Notes under the pieces: generated by a model
What the model saw: the letters and a program-made list of their open reading frames with translations, nothing else
What the model was told of the DNA's origin: nothing
The model's database searches: none
In this document: piece by piece, positions 16,703-25,504 of the stretch
Layout: each line of letters begins with the position of its first letter
Position numbering within the stretch: the first letter of the stretch is position 1
Position numbers and translations under genes: made by a program
NCBI GenBank assembly: GCA_002503215.1
Contig: DARG01000031.1
Span: 1 to 44,086, forward strand
Direction: 5' to 3'
Source: Candidatus Parvarchaeota archaeon UBA446
GTDB lineage: Archaea; Nanobdellota; Nanobdellia; Parvarchaeales; Parvarchaeaceae
DNA: 44,086 bases

Positions 16703-17302
16703 ATGGTGTTTAAAAAAATAGATAAATTGGAAGCATACAAAACGTATGGAACGAGAATAGGCGCAAATGCCAATAATAAGGCCTTTGATAGGTTTGTATT
16801 TAAGAGAATACCAAACAAGTTCACTATACTAAATATAAAGTTAATAGATGAGAGGATAAAATTGGCGGCTAAATTTTTATCTAACTATAACCGTAAGAAT
16901 ATACTCTTAGTATCTACCTTAGACAGCGCTTACTACGCCGTATACAATTTCTCAAAACTTATGAAGGTTAGTGTAAACTTTGGAAGATACCTTGCCGGAT
17001 CAATGACAAATGTAAGTTATAAGAACTTTTTCGAACCAAAGGTATTATTGATTACCGATCCGAAATCTAATAGAAGAGCGATAAATGACGCAAAAAAGAT
17101 AAACATACCTATAGTTGGAATAGCAAATACGGATAACAGCACGTCATTTATTGATATGATAATACCAGGAAATAACAAAAGCGGAAACAGCATAGGGCTT
17201 ATTCTTTTCCTTTTAGCCATTAATATGGCAAGAAAAGACGAAAAGGAAAAAATAGAGAAGATAACCCTTGAAGACTTTGTTTCAAAAGAGTTGGAATTTT
17301 AA
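16703..17302 (+). CDS. rps2: 30S ribosomal protein S2 (uS2)
   Basis: The 199 residues match the archaeal/eukaryotic S2 family without the bacterial coiled-coil insertion. Visible blocks are TYGTRIGANANNKAFDRFVFK, LNIKLIDERIKLAAKFLSNY, NFGRYLAGSMTN and VLLITDPKSNRRAINDAKK with IPIVGIANTDN. The protein sits at the back of the small subunit. It lies 1 nt after eno and reads as part of the same operon. Confidence 0.95.
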   Translation: MVFKKIDKLEAYKTYGTRIGANANNKAFDRFVFKRIPNKFTILNIKLIDERIKLAAKFLSNYNRKNILLVSTLDSAYYAVYNFSKLMKVSVNFGRYLAGSMTNVSYKNFFEPKVLLITDPKSNRRAINDAKKINIPIVGIANTDNSTSFIDMIIPGNNKSGNSIGLILFLLAINMARKDEKEKIEKITLEDFVSKELEF

Positions 17303-17354
17303 TCTATGAATAAATTTTTAAAACGGCTCTACATAGAGCGGAAGCGGAATAACT

Positions 17355-17702
17355 ATGAAAGAGCTTTGTGATTTTTATAACGGAGAAAAAGCCGTAGCAA
17401 AAAAAGTAAAATACTGCAGAAATATGTCGAGCAAGGTTCTTGGTCTTATGTTTGTTTCAAGCCCAATGAACGGAGCCTTTCTTCCAGACGTAAAAGATAT
17501 ACACATGAATTTTGTAAGATTTGAATTGAGAGTAATATGGCTAGATAAAAACTTTAAAGTAATACACCAGACTATTGCAAGAAAGTGGAGGCTTTATAAC
17601 GGGCCAGAAGGGGCTAAACATGTACTTGAACTTCCTGTGGATAATAAATGCAACATAAAAGTAGGAGATAAACTTAAAATAAAAATATATGAAAACAAGT
17701 AA
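17355..17702 (+). CDS. DUF192 family protein
   Basis: The 115 residues carry the DUF192 pattern: an SSKVLGLMFVSSP motif (usually RxxGLMFR), a strand with NFVRFELRVIWLDKNFKVIHQ and the closing GAKHVLELPV. No signal peptide is present, unlike many family members. The biochemical role of DUF192 is unknown. A 14-nt overlap with the next gene makes co-translation likely. A small palindrome (17326-17339) precedes the start. Confidence 0.85.
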   Translation: MKELCDFYNGEKAVAKKVKYCRNMSSKVLGLMFVSSPMNGAFLPDVKDIHMNFVRFELRVIWLDKNFKVIHQTIARKWRLYNGPEGAKHVLELPVDNKCNIKVGDKLKIKIYENK

Positions 17703-18591
17703 TAAAGAATTAACGACAGACTATATAAATTCAAAATCGGAAAATGAGACCCTATTTAATTTAAGATTTGTATTTCCTGGAAATTCTAAAATAAAAGTAG
17801 AAAATGATAAAATAATTCTAAAATCACTAAAAAGAGAGAGAAAAGAGAATGGAAATATGATAAAAGAGCTTTCAGATTATATCATAAAAAACAAACCAGA
17901 TTGTGTACTAGTTTCGGGAGGGATAGATTCTTCTATATTGGCCGTGATTGCCAAAAAAGAATTTAAAAAGATAAAGCTTGTATCGGCAGGAACAAATGAG
18001 TGCGAAGACTTAAAATTCTCAATAAAACTAGCAAATAGCATTGATGAAAAACTTAGTATAGCTGAAATAAATGAAAAAAATATATTTGAAGCCGTTAAAG
18101 CATTGAAATCAATGCAAATTAGTACATATGATCTAATAATGGGAATAACCGAATTTATAGCGATAAAAAAGGCTGCAGAATTAGGATGTAAACGTATAAT
18201 GAGCGGATTGGGAAGCGATGAGCTTTTCTTTGGATTTAATAAACATAAACATATAGAAGAGAATAAACTAGAAGATTACAGAGAAGAGAAACTTTTTTAT
18301 ATGCCGGCATTCGATTTATTAAGAATTAATTCCATTGCTGCGAATTTTAAGGTTTCTATCCTATTACCTTACCTCAGTGACAATTTTATAGATATAGCTA
18401 AGTCACAGGTTAAAATAGAATATAATGATAAAGCCCTGCTACGTCTTATAGGAAAAGAAATAGGACTGAACAAGGAATTAATAGAAAGGAATAAAAAAGC
18501 GATGCAGTATGGCAGCGGAACTGTTAAAATGCTACGCGACCTTTCTAAGAAAAAAAATAAAATGGTAGGTGAGTTAATAAAAGAAATATGA
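17689..18591 (+). CDS. Stand-alone asparagine-synthetase-like PP-loop ligase domain
   Basis: The PP-loop SGGIDSS (around residue 76) is followed by the asparagine-synthase signature GLGSDELFFGFNKH and a C-terminal RNKKAMQYGSGTVK. The protein is about 300 residues and has only the C-terminal AsnB/beta-lactam-synthetase type domain. The N-terminal glutamine amidotransferase domain, including its Cys2, is absent. It might use free ammonia, a separate glutaminase, or activate a different carboxylate. It overlaps DUF192 by 14 nt and RNase J by 4 nt (ATGA). I cannot assign a substrate. Confidence 0.8.
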   Translation: MKTSNKELTTDYINSKSENETLFNLRFVFPGNSKIKVENDKIILKSLKRERKENGNMIKELSDYIIKNKPDCVLVSGGIDSSILAVIAKKEFKKIKLVSAGTNECEDLKFSIKLANSIDEKLSIAEINEKNIFEAVKALKSMQISTYDLIMGITEFIAIKKAAELGCKRIMSGLGSDELFFGFNKHKHIEENKLEDYREEKLFYMPAFDLLRINSIAANFKVSILLPYLSDNFIDIAKSQVKIEYNDKALLRLIGKEIGLNKELIERNKKAMQYGSGTVKMLRDLSKKKNKMVGELIKEI

Positions 18592-19919
18592 TAAAAGTAA
18601 AAGCATTTGGAGGATATAATAAAATAGGAAAAAGTATGACCGCAATCGATGTAGACGGCGAAATAGTAATAACCGATATGGGTGCGGACATAGAAAGACT
18701 GGTAAACTTTGAAGAAGACAAGAATGATATATCTATAAGCGACCTGACAGCATTGATAGATAACGGTGTAATACCAGACGACAGAGACTTTTTTATGAAA
18801 GAAGGTAAAAAAGTAAAAGCAATAGTACTTACACATGGTCATCTTGACCATATCTGGGCTGTACCGTTTCTTAGCCAGAAATATATGTGCCCGGTTATAG
18901 CCACACCATTTGCTATAAAAATTATAGAGAACTTAATGAAGAATTTTAAAATAAAATCTGTTAGACTTATTCCACTTAACACTGGAACGAGTTATAAAAT
19001 ATCAGACAACATAAAACTTGAACTCGTTAATATAACGCACTCAATACCGAACAGCTCTCTTATAGCTTTACACACTAAATATGGAGTAATTGTATATGCA
19101 AATGACTGGAAATTTGACAACAATCCTACATTAGGAAAGAAACCAGACTACGATAAACTTGAAGCGCTTAGAAAGGAAGGTATATTCCTTTTGATATCTG
19201 ATTCTACTAATGCAGATGTTGACGGATATACTTTTTCTGAAAGCATAGTAAAGACTATGTTAGAGGATATAATCAAAAAGACGCTTGACAACAAAACCAT
19301 ATTTATCTCGACTTTTTCTTCTCATATAGCTAGAATAAAAAATATCACTGAGATAAGCCGTAAACTTAATAGAAATGTCATGATATTCGGGAGGAGTATG
19401 GACATGTATATAAAGTCGGCCATATCTACAAGTGTAATAAATAAAGGCACATTACCTGAAGTAGCTTTTAGAAGAGAACAGATAAATGGGCTTTTAAAAC
19501 ATGTCTATGATAAACCTGGAAAGTACGTAATAATATGTACCGGTCACCAAGGTGAAAAAGGAGCATTTTTAGATAAATTAGTTACAGGCCAGTATGGATA
19601 TAGATTGTCTGGGGATGATGCTGTTATATTCTCATCTAGAACGATACCCACCCCTTTAAACGAAGCGAATAAAGGGATGCTTATGAATGCTCTAGAAAGC
19701 CTAAATGTTAATGTTGCAGATAACGTACATGTATCTGGACATGCATCAAAAAATGACCATAAACTGATGATAAAGATGCTTATGCCAAAACATCTTATAC
19801 CCTCACATGGCGGGATAGATAAAATGAGTGCAAACATAGAACTTGCTAGAGAATTTGGATATGAACTTAACAAAAATTCCCATCTATTATTCGATGGGCA
19901 AGAAATATCTCTTGAATAA
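18588..19919 (+). CDS. rnj: RNase J, archaeal beta-CASP metallo-beta-lactamase ribonuclease
   Basis: The zinc site LTHGHLDHIW (HxHxDH at 83-88) is followed by a beta-CASP domain with FGRSMDMYIKSA, ICTGHQGEKGAFLDKL, VHVSGHASKNDH and IPSHGG. Archaeal RNase J is a 5'-to-3' exoribonuclease that also acts in rRNA and mRNA turnover. At 443 residues it is of usual archaeal length and has no KH domain, which separates it from the aCPSF family. Its ATG overlaps the upstream stop, and valS follows 31 nt later. Confidence 0.93.
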   Translation: MIKVKAFGGYNKIGKSMTAIDVDGEIVITDMGADIERLVNFEEDKNDISISDLTALIDNGVIPDDRDFFMKEGKKVKAIVLTHGHLDHIWAVPFLSQKYMCPVIATPFAIKIIENLMKNFKIKSVRLIPLNTGTSYKISDNIKLELVNITHSIPNSSLIALHTKYGVIVYANDWKFDNNPTLGKKPDYDKLEALRKEGIFLLISDSTNADVDGYTFSESIVKTMLEDIIKKTLDNKTIFISTFSSHIARIKNITEISRKLNRNVMIFGRSMDMYIKSAISTSVINKGTLPEVAFRREQINGLLKHVYDKPGKYVIICTGHQGEKGAFLDKLVTGQYGYRLSGDDAVIFSSRTIPTPLNEANKGMLMNALESLNVNVADNVHVSGHASKNDHKLMIKMLMPKHLIPSHGGIDKMSANIELAREFGYELNKNSHLLFDGQEISLE

Positions 19920-19950
19920 AGATAAAAACTGTAAATGAGATTAAGTTAGG

Positions 19951-22290
19951 ATGGTTGAAGAAGAAAAGACGCTTGAGAATACAAAAAACTGGAGCAGAGA
20001 ACTTGAAAAGAGGATTATAAATGAGATAAATTCTCTTGATTTTACTTTCTCGCTTAATACGGAAAAAGAGATATTCTCATTGGATACCCCTCCACCTTAT
20101 ACTTCCGGAAGGCCTTGGCATCTAGGCGCTGCCGCACAATACTCTAAAATAGATATTTTAGGTAGATCCCAGAGAATGTTGGGTAAAGAGGTTCTTTTTC
20201 CAGTCGGAATGGACAGAAATGGTATACCTGTAGAAAGATATACTGAAAAAAAGAATGGCATAAGCATAAAGGATACTTCCAGAGAGGAGTTTATAAAACT
20301 CTGCAAAGAATCACTCGACGAATTAGAAGGAGAAATGCTAGATATACTTAAATCATTTAGCTATTCCGGTGATTTCAAAAACGTATATCGGACAGACTCT
20401 GCAAGTTATAGAGCTTTGACACAAAGCACTTTTATAGAGATGTGGAAAAAGGGCATGATAATAAGAGGCACTAGACCAAGCAACTACTGTATAGACTGTG
20501 GAACGACTATAGCGGATGCAGAGATAGAATACAAAGAGCTAGACACTAATCTAGTATATTTCTACTTTAAGATAAAAGACTCGGATAAAAAAATATTGGT
20601 TGCGAGTACTAGACCTGAACTTTTGGGAGCTTGTTCGGTTATACTCGTAAATCCTACCGATGATAGATTCAAAGAATTTGTAGGTAAAACTGCTATTATT
20701 CCAATTTATGAAAAAGAAGTGAAGATTATTGCGCACAGCTATGCTAAAGCCGAATTCGGTAGTGGTGCAGTAATGATTTGCAGCTATGGTGATTACAATG
20801 ATATGGTAATCATAAAAGAGCTAAACCTTAAAGAGACCATCCTTATAGATACGAATGGCAGAATGAACGAAAATGCGGGGGAAAAACTCAAAGGATTAAA
20901 AGTAAACAAAGCAAGAGAAACAATAATAAAGCTTCTACAGGATTATGGAGCTGTTGATAAAATAGAAAAGATAAAACATAGAACGCCTATGTGCGATAGA
21001 AGCAAGATACCTATAGAAATAATACCGATGGACGAATATTATGTAAAAGTCACGGATATAAGAGATCGTTTGATAGAACTGGCAAATGAATTAGAGATAA
21101 TCCCTGAACAACATAAGCAAATACTCATAAACTGGTTAAAAGTATCAAATGATTGGCCAATATCTAGAAGAAGATATTATGGAACTGAAATACCTTTATG
21201 GTACTGCAATAATTGCGGGGAACCTTTAGTGCCAGAAGAAGGTAAGTATTACATACCTTGGAAGGAACTTCCTCCAGAAGGGTCTAAATGTAGTAAATGC
21301 AATGGTGATAAATTTACAGGAGATACCAGAACTTTTGATACTTGGATGGATTCCAGTGTTTCTGCACTTTATGTTACGAAATATCTTTATGACAAAGAAT
21401 TTTTCAGTAAGACTTACCCTATGACTCTAAGACCACAAGGAATAGACATTGTAAGGACTTGGCTAAACTATAGTATATTAAGGAATTATCAGTTAACTGA
21501 AAAACTACCTTGGAAAACTGCATGGATAGATGGAATGGGATTAGATGAACACGGAGAAAAAATGTCAAAATCAAAGGGAAATGGAGTAGATCCTACTATA
21601 GTCATAGAGAAGTACGGTGCCGACGCTTTTAGATTTTGGGCAGTATCTGAAGCCATGCCTGGAAGCAACTTTATGTTCTCTGAGAGCAGACTACAAGGCA
21701 GCTCTAAATTTCTTACAAAACTTTGGAACGTTGCAAGGTTGATAAAACAGTTCCCTGCACAAGAAGATAGGCCCACAATTACAGAAAGTGATAGATGGAT
21801 AATAGAATACACAAAAAAGATTACAAATGAATGTGTAGATGCATATAAAAAATTAAATCCATATCTGCCTGCAAATAAAATAAGAGAGTTTATATGGAAT
21901 GTTTTTGCGCCACATTATCTGGAGTTAATAAAAGCAAGGGCATACGGAGAAGGATTTTCAGAAGAAGAAAAAGAATCTGCACTATATACTTTAAATTCAA
22001 CATTCAAGGAGTTATTACTTTTACTTGCACCAATAACTCCATTTATAACTGACACTATTTGGAGAGAACTTTATTCAAAAGAATCCATACATTATCAAAA
22101 TATAACAAACTTTCCAGAAGAGGATAATACTATACTGGAAACGGGAGAAAAATTAATGGAATTCAACAAGAAAGTTTGGAATTTAAAAAAAGAGAAAAAG
22201 ATATCACTTAGAGATAAGATAAGCATAGAAATTCCCCAAGAATTAAAACCATTTGAAAAAGATCTTATAAAGATGCATAATATAGAGTAA
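19951..22290 (+). CDS. valS: Valyl-tRNA synthetase, archaeal type
   Basis: This class I synthetase has the HIGH-equivalent in DTPPPYTSGRPWHLGAA (57-60 reads HLGA, so the last His is replaced by Ala). The CP1 editing domain spans about 190-360, with VASTRPELLGA and ICSYGDYNDM. The DWPISRRRYYG segment, a zinc-like CxxC pair region at 419-450 and KMSKS at 537-541 follow, then an alpha-helical anticodon domain. CSYGD and the Asp-Pro-rich N-terminus identify ValRS rather than Ile- or LeuRS. At 779 residues it is on the short side, with a reduced C-terminal coiled coil. The sulfur carrier gene starts 1 nt after its stop. Confidence 0.93.
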   Translation: MVEEEKTLENTKNWSRELEKRIINEINSLDFTFSLNTEKEIFSLDTPPPYTSGRPWHLGAAAQYSKIDILGRSQRMLGKEVLFPVGMDRNGIPVERYTEKKNGISIKDTSREEFIKLCKESLDELEGEMLDILKSFSYSGDFKNVYRTDSASYRALTQSTFIEMWKKGMIIRGTRPSNYCIDCGTTIADAEIEYKELDTNLVYFYFKIKDSDKKILVASTRPELLGACSVILVNPTDDRFKEFVGKTAIIPIYEKEVKIIAHSYAKAEFGSGAVMICSYGDYNDMVIIKELNLKETILIDTNGRMNENAGEKLKGLKVNKARETIIKLLQDYGAVDKIEKIKHRTPMCDRSKIPIEIIPMDEYYVKVTDIRDRLIELANELEIIPEQHKQILINWLKVSNDWPISRRRYYGTEIPLWYCNNCGEPLVPEEGKYYIPWKELPPEGSKCSKCNGDKFTGDTRTFDTWMDSSVSALYVTKYLYDKEFFSKTYPMTLRPQGIDIVRTWLNYSILRNYQLTEKLPWKTAWIDGMGLDEHGEKMSKSKGNGVDPTIVIEKYGADAFRFWAVSEAMPGSNFMFSESRLQGSSKFLTKLWNVARLIKQFPAQEDRPTITESDRWIIEYTKKITNECVDAYKKLNPYLPANKIREFIWNVFAPHYLELIKARAYGEGFSEEEKESALYTLNSTFKELLLLLAPITPFITDTIWRELYSKESIHYQNITNFPEEDNTILETGEKLMEFNKKVWNLKKEKKISLRDKISIEIPQELKPFEKDLIKMHNIE

Positions 22291-22291
22291 A

Positions 22292-22492
22292 ATGGAAGTC
22301 ACTGTAAATAATATAAACTTTGGTAAAAAAACCGTAAAACTTCAATCTGATATTACTGAAGAATTAATAGAGAAACTTCAGCTAAATGATGATTCCGTAA
22401 TAATAATTGGAAAGAGTGGAAAAATTTATACAAAAGATGAAAATATAAAGGAAGAAGAAATAACTGTAGTTGAGGTGTTTTCTGGAGGATAA
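22292..22492 (+). CDS. Ubiquitin-like/MoaD-like sulfur carrier ending in Gly-Gly
   Basis: This is a 66-residue beta-grasp-type protein, MEVTVNNINFGKKTVKL to ITVVEVFSGG. The terminal GG is the hallmark of ThiS/MoaD/Urm1/SAMP proteins, which are adenylated by an E1-like enzyme and carry a thiocarboxylate. Its stop shares a base with the ATG of the TtuA-like thiolase (TAATG), and the same pairing (TtuB-TtuA, Urm1-Ncs6) works in tRNA 2-thiolation elsewhere. A second role as a protein modifier (SAMP/pupylation-like) is possible. No E1 gene is visible in the window. Confidence 0.85.
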   Translation: MEVTVNNINFGKKTVKLQSDITEELIEKLQLNDDSVIIIGKSGKIYTKDENIKEEEITVVEVFSGG

Positions 22493-23397
22493 TGGAATGC
22501 GAAATATGCGGTAATGATGCTATAATCTCCACGAACAATGGTACTCTATGTACAGAACACTTTAAGAAAAGATTTGAGGATATAACATTAAACACTATAA
22601 AAAAATATAAACTTATAAAAAAAGGAGAGAAAGTAGCCGTAGCAAATTCCGGAGGAAAAGATTCCCTATCATTACTGTATATACTGGCAAAGTATTTTAA
22701 AAAAAATAATGAAATAGTATCAATAACTATAGATGAAGGGATAAAAGGATATAGAGACAAGACTATAGAGATCATGAAGAGATACTGTGATGAATATGGA
22801 ATAAAGTACAAAATATACTCATATAAGGATTTAACCGGCAAAACGATGGATTATATAGCTTCTTTAAAAAAAGGTATACCCTGTGCAGCCTGTGGTGTTC
22901 TCCGTAGATATCTAATAAACTACGCTGCTAAAGATAACAAGGCAGATAAACTGGCTACTGCCCATAATCTTGATGATGAAGCGGAGAATGTGATAATGAA
23001 CTTAGTACAGAATGACGTGGAAAAGATGACCAGACTTGGCGCTTATTCAGGTGTAGTTAAAGAAGAAGAATTTATACCTAGGATAAAACCATTCATATTT
23101 CTTGGAGAGAAAGAAACTATGCTTTATTCTATGTTAAATGGAATAGATGCAATACACACTCCTTGTCCTTATGCTGGCTATGGTTTTAGAGGTTTGGTAT
23201 CAAGAAGCATAAAAGAATTTGAAACTAAATACTCAGGATCTAAACGAAACGTTGTAAATACGATGCTAAATGTAAAAGAATCAAGAAAAAATTTGAAAGT
23301 GAAAAATGTAAATAAGTGTATACAATGTGGATTTCCATCAGTAAAGGAGATTTGTGAAGCCTGCAAAATAAAGATAAGCCTACAAAAAGCATATTAG
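22492..23397 (+). CDS. ttuA: TtuA/Ncs6-type tRNA 2-thiolation enzyme
   Basis: The N-terminal zinc finger (CEICG, LCTEHF) precedes the PP-loop SGGKDS at 53-58. The core cysteines PCAACG (131, 134) and C225 (HTPCPYAG) are the positions that hold the iron-sulfur cluster in TtuA. A C-terminal zinc finger (C276, C279, C288, C291) completes the family layout at 301 residues. The enzyme adenylates uridine in tRNA and inserts sulfur supplied by the ubiquitin-like carrier encoded just upstream. The target (U54 as in TtuA or wobble U34 as in Ncs6/CTU1) cannot be told from sequence alone. Confidence 0.92.
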   Translation: MECEICGNDAIISTNNGTLCTEHFKKRFEDITLNTIKKYKLIKKGEKVAVANSGGKDSLSLLYILAKYFKKNNEIVSITIDEGIKGYRDKTIEIMKRYCDEYGIKYKIYSYKDLTGKTMDYIASLKKGIPCAACGVLRRYLINYAAKDNKADKLATAHNLDDEAENVIMNLVQNDVEKMTRLGAYSGVVKEEEFIPRIKPFIFLGEKETMLYSMLNGIDAIHTPCPYAGYGFRGLVSRSIKEFETKYSGSKRNVVNTMLNVKESRKNLKVKNVNKCIQCGFPSVKEICEACKIKISLQKAY

Positions 23398-23437
23398 ATT
23401 TAAAGGTTTAAATATAAAAAATGGCAGTAAACTTTAT

Positions 23438-24736
23438 ATGGAAGCTGACAATAACCAAAATGGGTCTGCGAATTATGAATCTTACATAAAAGATGTGGAC
23501 AAATTTAATAATTCTATAAGCACGCTTATATCTGATTTATACAGCAAAGTTGATTTTATGGGGCAACAGATAGTTGCTCTTAATAAAAAAATAGACAGTA
23601 AGGATCCTGAAGAAATTGTTAGGACAAATATTTCAAAAGTAAATAACGATGTAAATTCGATTTCTAACGCACTAAATAATGCAATTGAAGCGTTTAATAC
23701 TTCTATAGAGAAAATGAACGATGCATACAATGATTCTACTACAAAAATAAACCACCTTAACGAATCAGTAGCGGCATTAAAATCAAATATGAGTGAACTG
23801 TCAGAAAATGTAAGTCAGACCGTAGAAAACTTTAATGATGCAGCAAAGGCGATAAATCTTAAAGATAGTGATTATAACGGGAATATAAAGAAGATAATGG
23901 ACAGAATAAATGCTTTGGAACACCAGTATGATATCACTGTACAAAACATGAAAGAAGCTACATCAAACTTATCCGCAGTAGATTCGGAAATTCAGGATAA
24001 AGTAGATAAATTAAACGAGACTATGACAACTTCCTTACCGAATATAAACGCATTTAATGATGATATTAATGATTTAAAAAGATTTAAAAACGATACTGAA
24101 GGAAAATTCGAAAAGATAATAAATACCTCAAATTCACTTGCTGTCGAAATAAACGGCATAAATCTAAAAATAGAGACTATAAGTAACGAATTCCAAAACA
24201 TTCAAAAAGGAATAAATGACACACAGATTCATATAAATGATTTCATGAATGTCGCTAGATCTACACTTTCTACCATAACCTCATATAATCCTTCTGAAAC
24301 CGTTATAGAACTTAGAAAAACGCAAGATAAAACTGAGATTATAGAAGGAGAAGTTGAAAAAATCCTTGACTCTAATAATAACCTGTCAAAATCACTGACA
24401 GAACTATCAAATAGAGTAAATTCGTTATCCGTTGTAAAAAATGCATCTAAATTATTCGAAAACGTGGAGAACGTATACAAAAATGTTGAAGACAGTGAAA
24501 ACAGGATAAATGCGCAATCATCAAAAATAGAAGTTATGTTTAATCAGATAAATTCAAACATGAACAAATTTATGGACTTAAGTGGAAAGATAAATGAATT
24601 AAATAAAAGAATCAATGAGATGGAAGGCACTATAAACAAAGTAAATAATGGATTATCACTATTCGCTACAAAAGATGATGTTATAAACCTACAGAATAAA
24701 ATATATTCTTCAAAAGACTCAAAAAATGAAAATTAA
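23438..24736 (+). CDS. Long coiled-coil protein of unknown function
   Basis: The 432 residues consist almost entirely of heptad-like repeats with Asn/Ser/Lys-rich surfaces and regularly spaced Ile/Leu/Val (for example VNNDVNSISNALNNAIEAFN). No signal peptide, transmembrane segment or catalytic motif is visible, so it is probably a cytosolic rod. A TTTAAATATA box centred about 26 nt before the ATG suggests its own leaderless transcript. The winged-helix gene follows 3 nt later and is likely cotranscribed. Similarity to any named coiled-coil family would be meaningless without profile searches. Confidence 0.75.
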   Translation: MEADNNQNGSANYESYIKDVDKFNNSISTLISDLYSKVDFMGQQIVALNKKIDSKDPEEIVRTNISKVNNDVNSISNALNNAIEAFNTSIEKMNDAYNDSTTKINHLNESVAALKSNMSELSENVSQTVENFNDAAKAINLKDSDYNGNIKKIMDRINALEHQYDITVQNMKEATSNLSAVDSEIQDKVDKLNETMTTSLPNINAFNDDINDLKRFKNDTEGKFEKIINTSNSLAVEINGINLKIETISNEFQNIQKGINDTQIHINDFMNVARSTLSTITSYNPSETVIELRKTQDKTEIIEGEVEKILDSNNNLSKSLTELSNRVNSLSVVKNASKLFENVENVYKNVEDSENRINAQSSKIEVMFNQINSNMNKFMDLSGKINELNKRINEMEGTINKVNNGLSLFATKDDVINLQNKIYSSKDSKNEN

Positions 24737-24739
24737 CGC

Positions 24740-25207
24740 ATGGATAAAAAAGATGGCAGAAAAATAAAAGAGAGACTATACATAGACAGACCATTAAGCG
24801 GTATATCTCTAAATGAGTTTGAAAAGCCCACAAATGATTACAATGTAAACATGCGAAGACTATGTATATCATTAGGGTTAGTAAGACCTGGAGAAAGCAG
24901 AATAGCGATAGTTTACATTCTTGATATACTTATGAAAGCTAGAAAGAAGAAAAAAGAAGGGCTGGACAGCTATGAAATAGTAAACGAACTTTATAAAAAA
25001 AAGATTAAAATAGTATATGCAAACATACTTAGAGACATAAGAAAATTAATAAATGCTGGATTAGTAGAAAAAAGAAATAACCTTTATAGGATAAGAGAAA
25101 ACATGAAATTAAATGAGATTGTAACTAGTTTTATAAAACCATACATAATAGATAGAACTCTTAAAAAAATAGAAGAATACGCAGATGCGGTAGAAAAATA
25201 TAACTGA
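24740..25207 (+). CDS. Winged-helix DNA-binding protein downstream of the coiled-coil gene
   Basis: The 155 residues include a basic N-terminal arm and a winged-helix core at about 45-120 (RIAIVYILDILMKARKKK, YEIVNELYKKKIKIVYANILRDIRKLINAGLVEKRNNLYRI). The last two thirds of that pattern are helix 3 and the wing. A C-terminal helix (DRTLKKIEEYADAVEKY) may dimerise. It is the second gene after the coiled-coil protein. It ends directly against the convergent 90-residue winged-helix gene, so two DNA-binding proteins sit tail to tail. Confidence 0.65.
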   Translation: MDKKDGRKIKERLYIDRPLSGISLNEFEKPTNDYNVNMRRLCISLGLVRPGESRIAIVYILDILMKARKKKKEGLDSYEIVNELYKKKIKIVYANILRDIRKLINAGLVEKRNNLYRIRENMKLNEIVTSFIKPYIIDRTLKKIEEYADAVEKYN

Positions 25208-25480
25208 TTAATCGATCTCTGAAAGTAATTTTAGTATCTTTTTACCTTTTGGAGTAAGATTTATTATTTTTTTATGACTATTCCCTTCAAACTCTACTAT
25301 CCCTTTGTTATGCATTACTTTTATTAATCTTACGATATAGGCATAGCTGCAGTCTATCTTTTTTGATATGCTTGCCGCGTATACTGGAGAACTACTGTCA
25401 TTTATGACTTTTAATAACATAAAGGGTTTGTCATGAAGGAATAATTTGTTTATGCTCTTTTTAGAATCATCTGAAACCAT
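25208..25480 (-). CDS. Small MarR/ArsR-like winged-helix regulator
   Basis: The 90 residues fold as one winged helix: FMLLKVINDSSSPVYAASISKK, then the recognition helix CSYAYIVRLIKVMHNKG, then the wing IVEFEGNSHKKIINLTPKGKKIL. LTPKG is typical of MarR-type transcription regulators. No ligand domain is present, so it probably acts as a dimer responding to protein or nothing. It lies 24 nt downstream of the hypothetical gene 25505-26035 on the same strand, and its own SD is weak. Confidence 0.75.
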   Translation of the reverse strand: MVSDDSKKSINKLFLHDKPFMLLKVINDSSSPVYAASISKKIDCSYAYIVRLIKVMHNKGIVEFEGNSHKKIINLTPKGKKILKLLSEID

Positions 25481-25504
25481 AATTATCAGATAACAATCAA
25501 GTAT

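Noticed and set aside
17326..17339. Palindrome GCTCT-ACAT-AGAGC before the DUF192 gene
   Set aside because: It is short and single, with no related copy seen elsewhere, so it was not kept as a regulatory feature.
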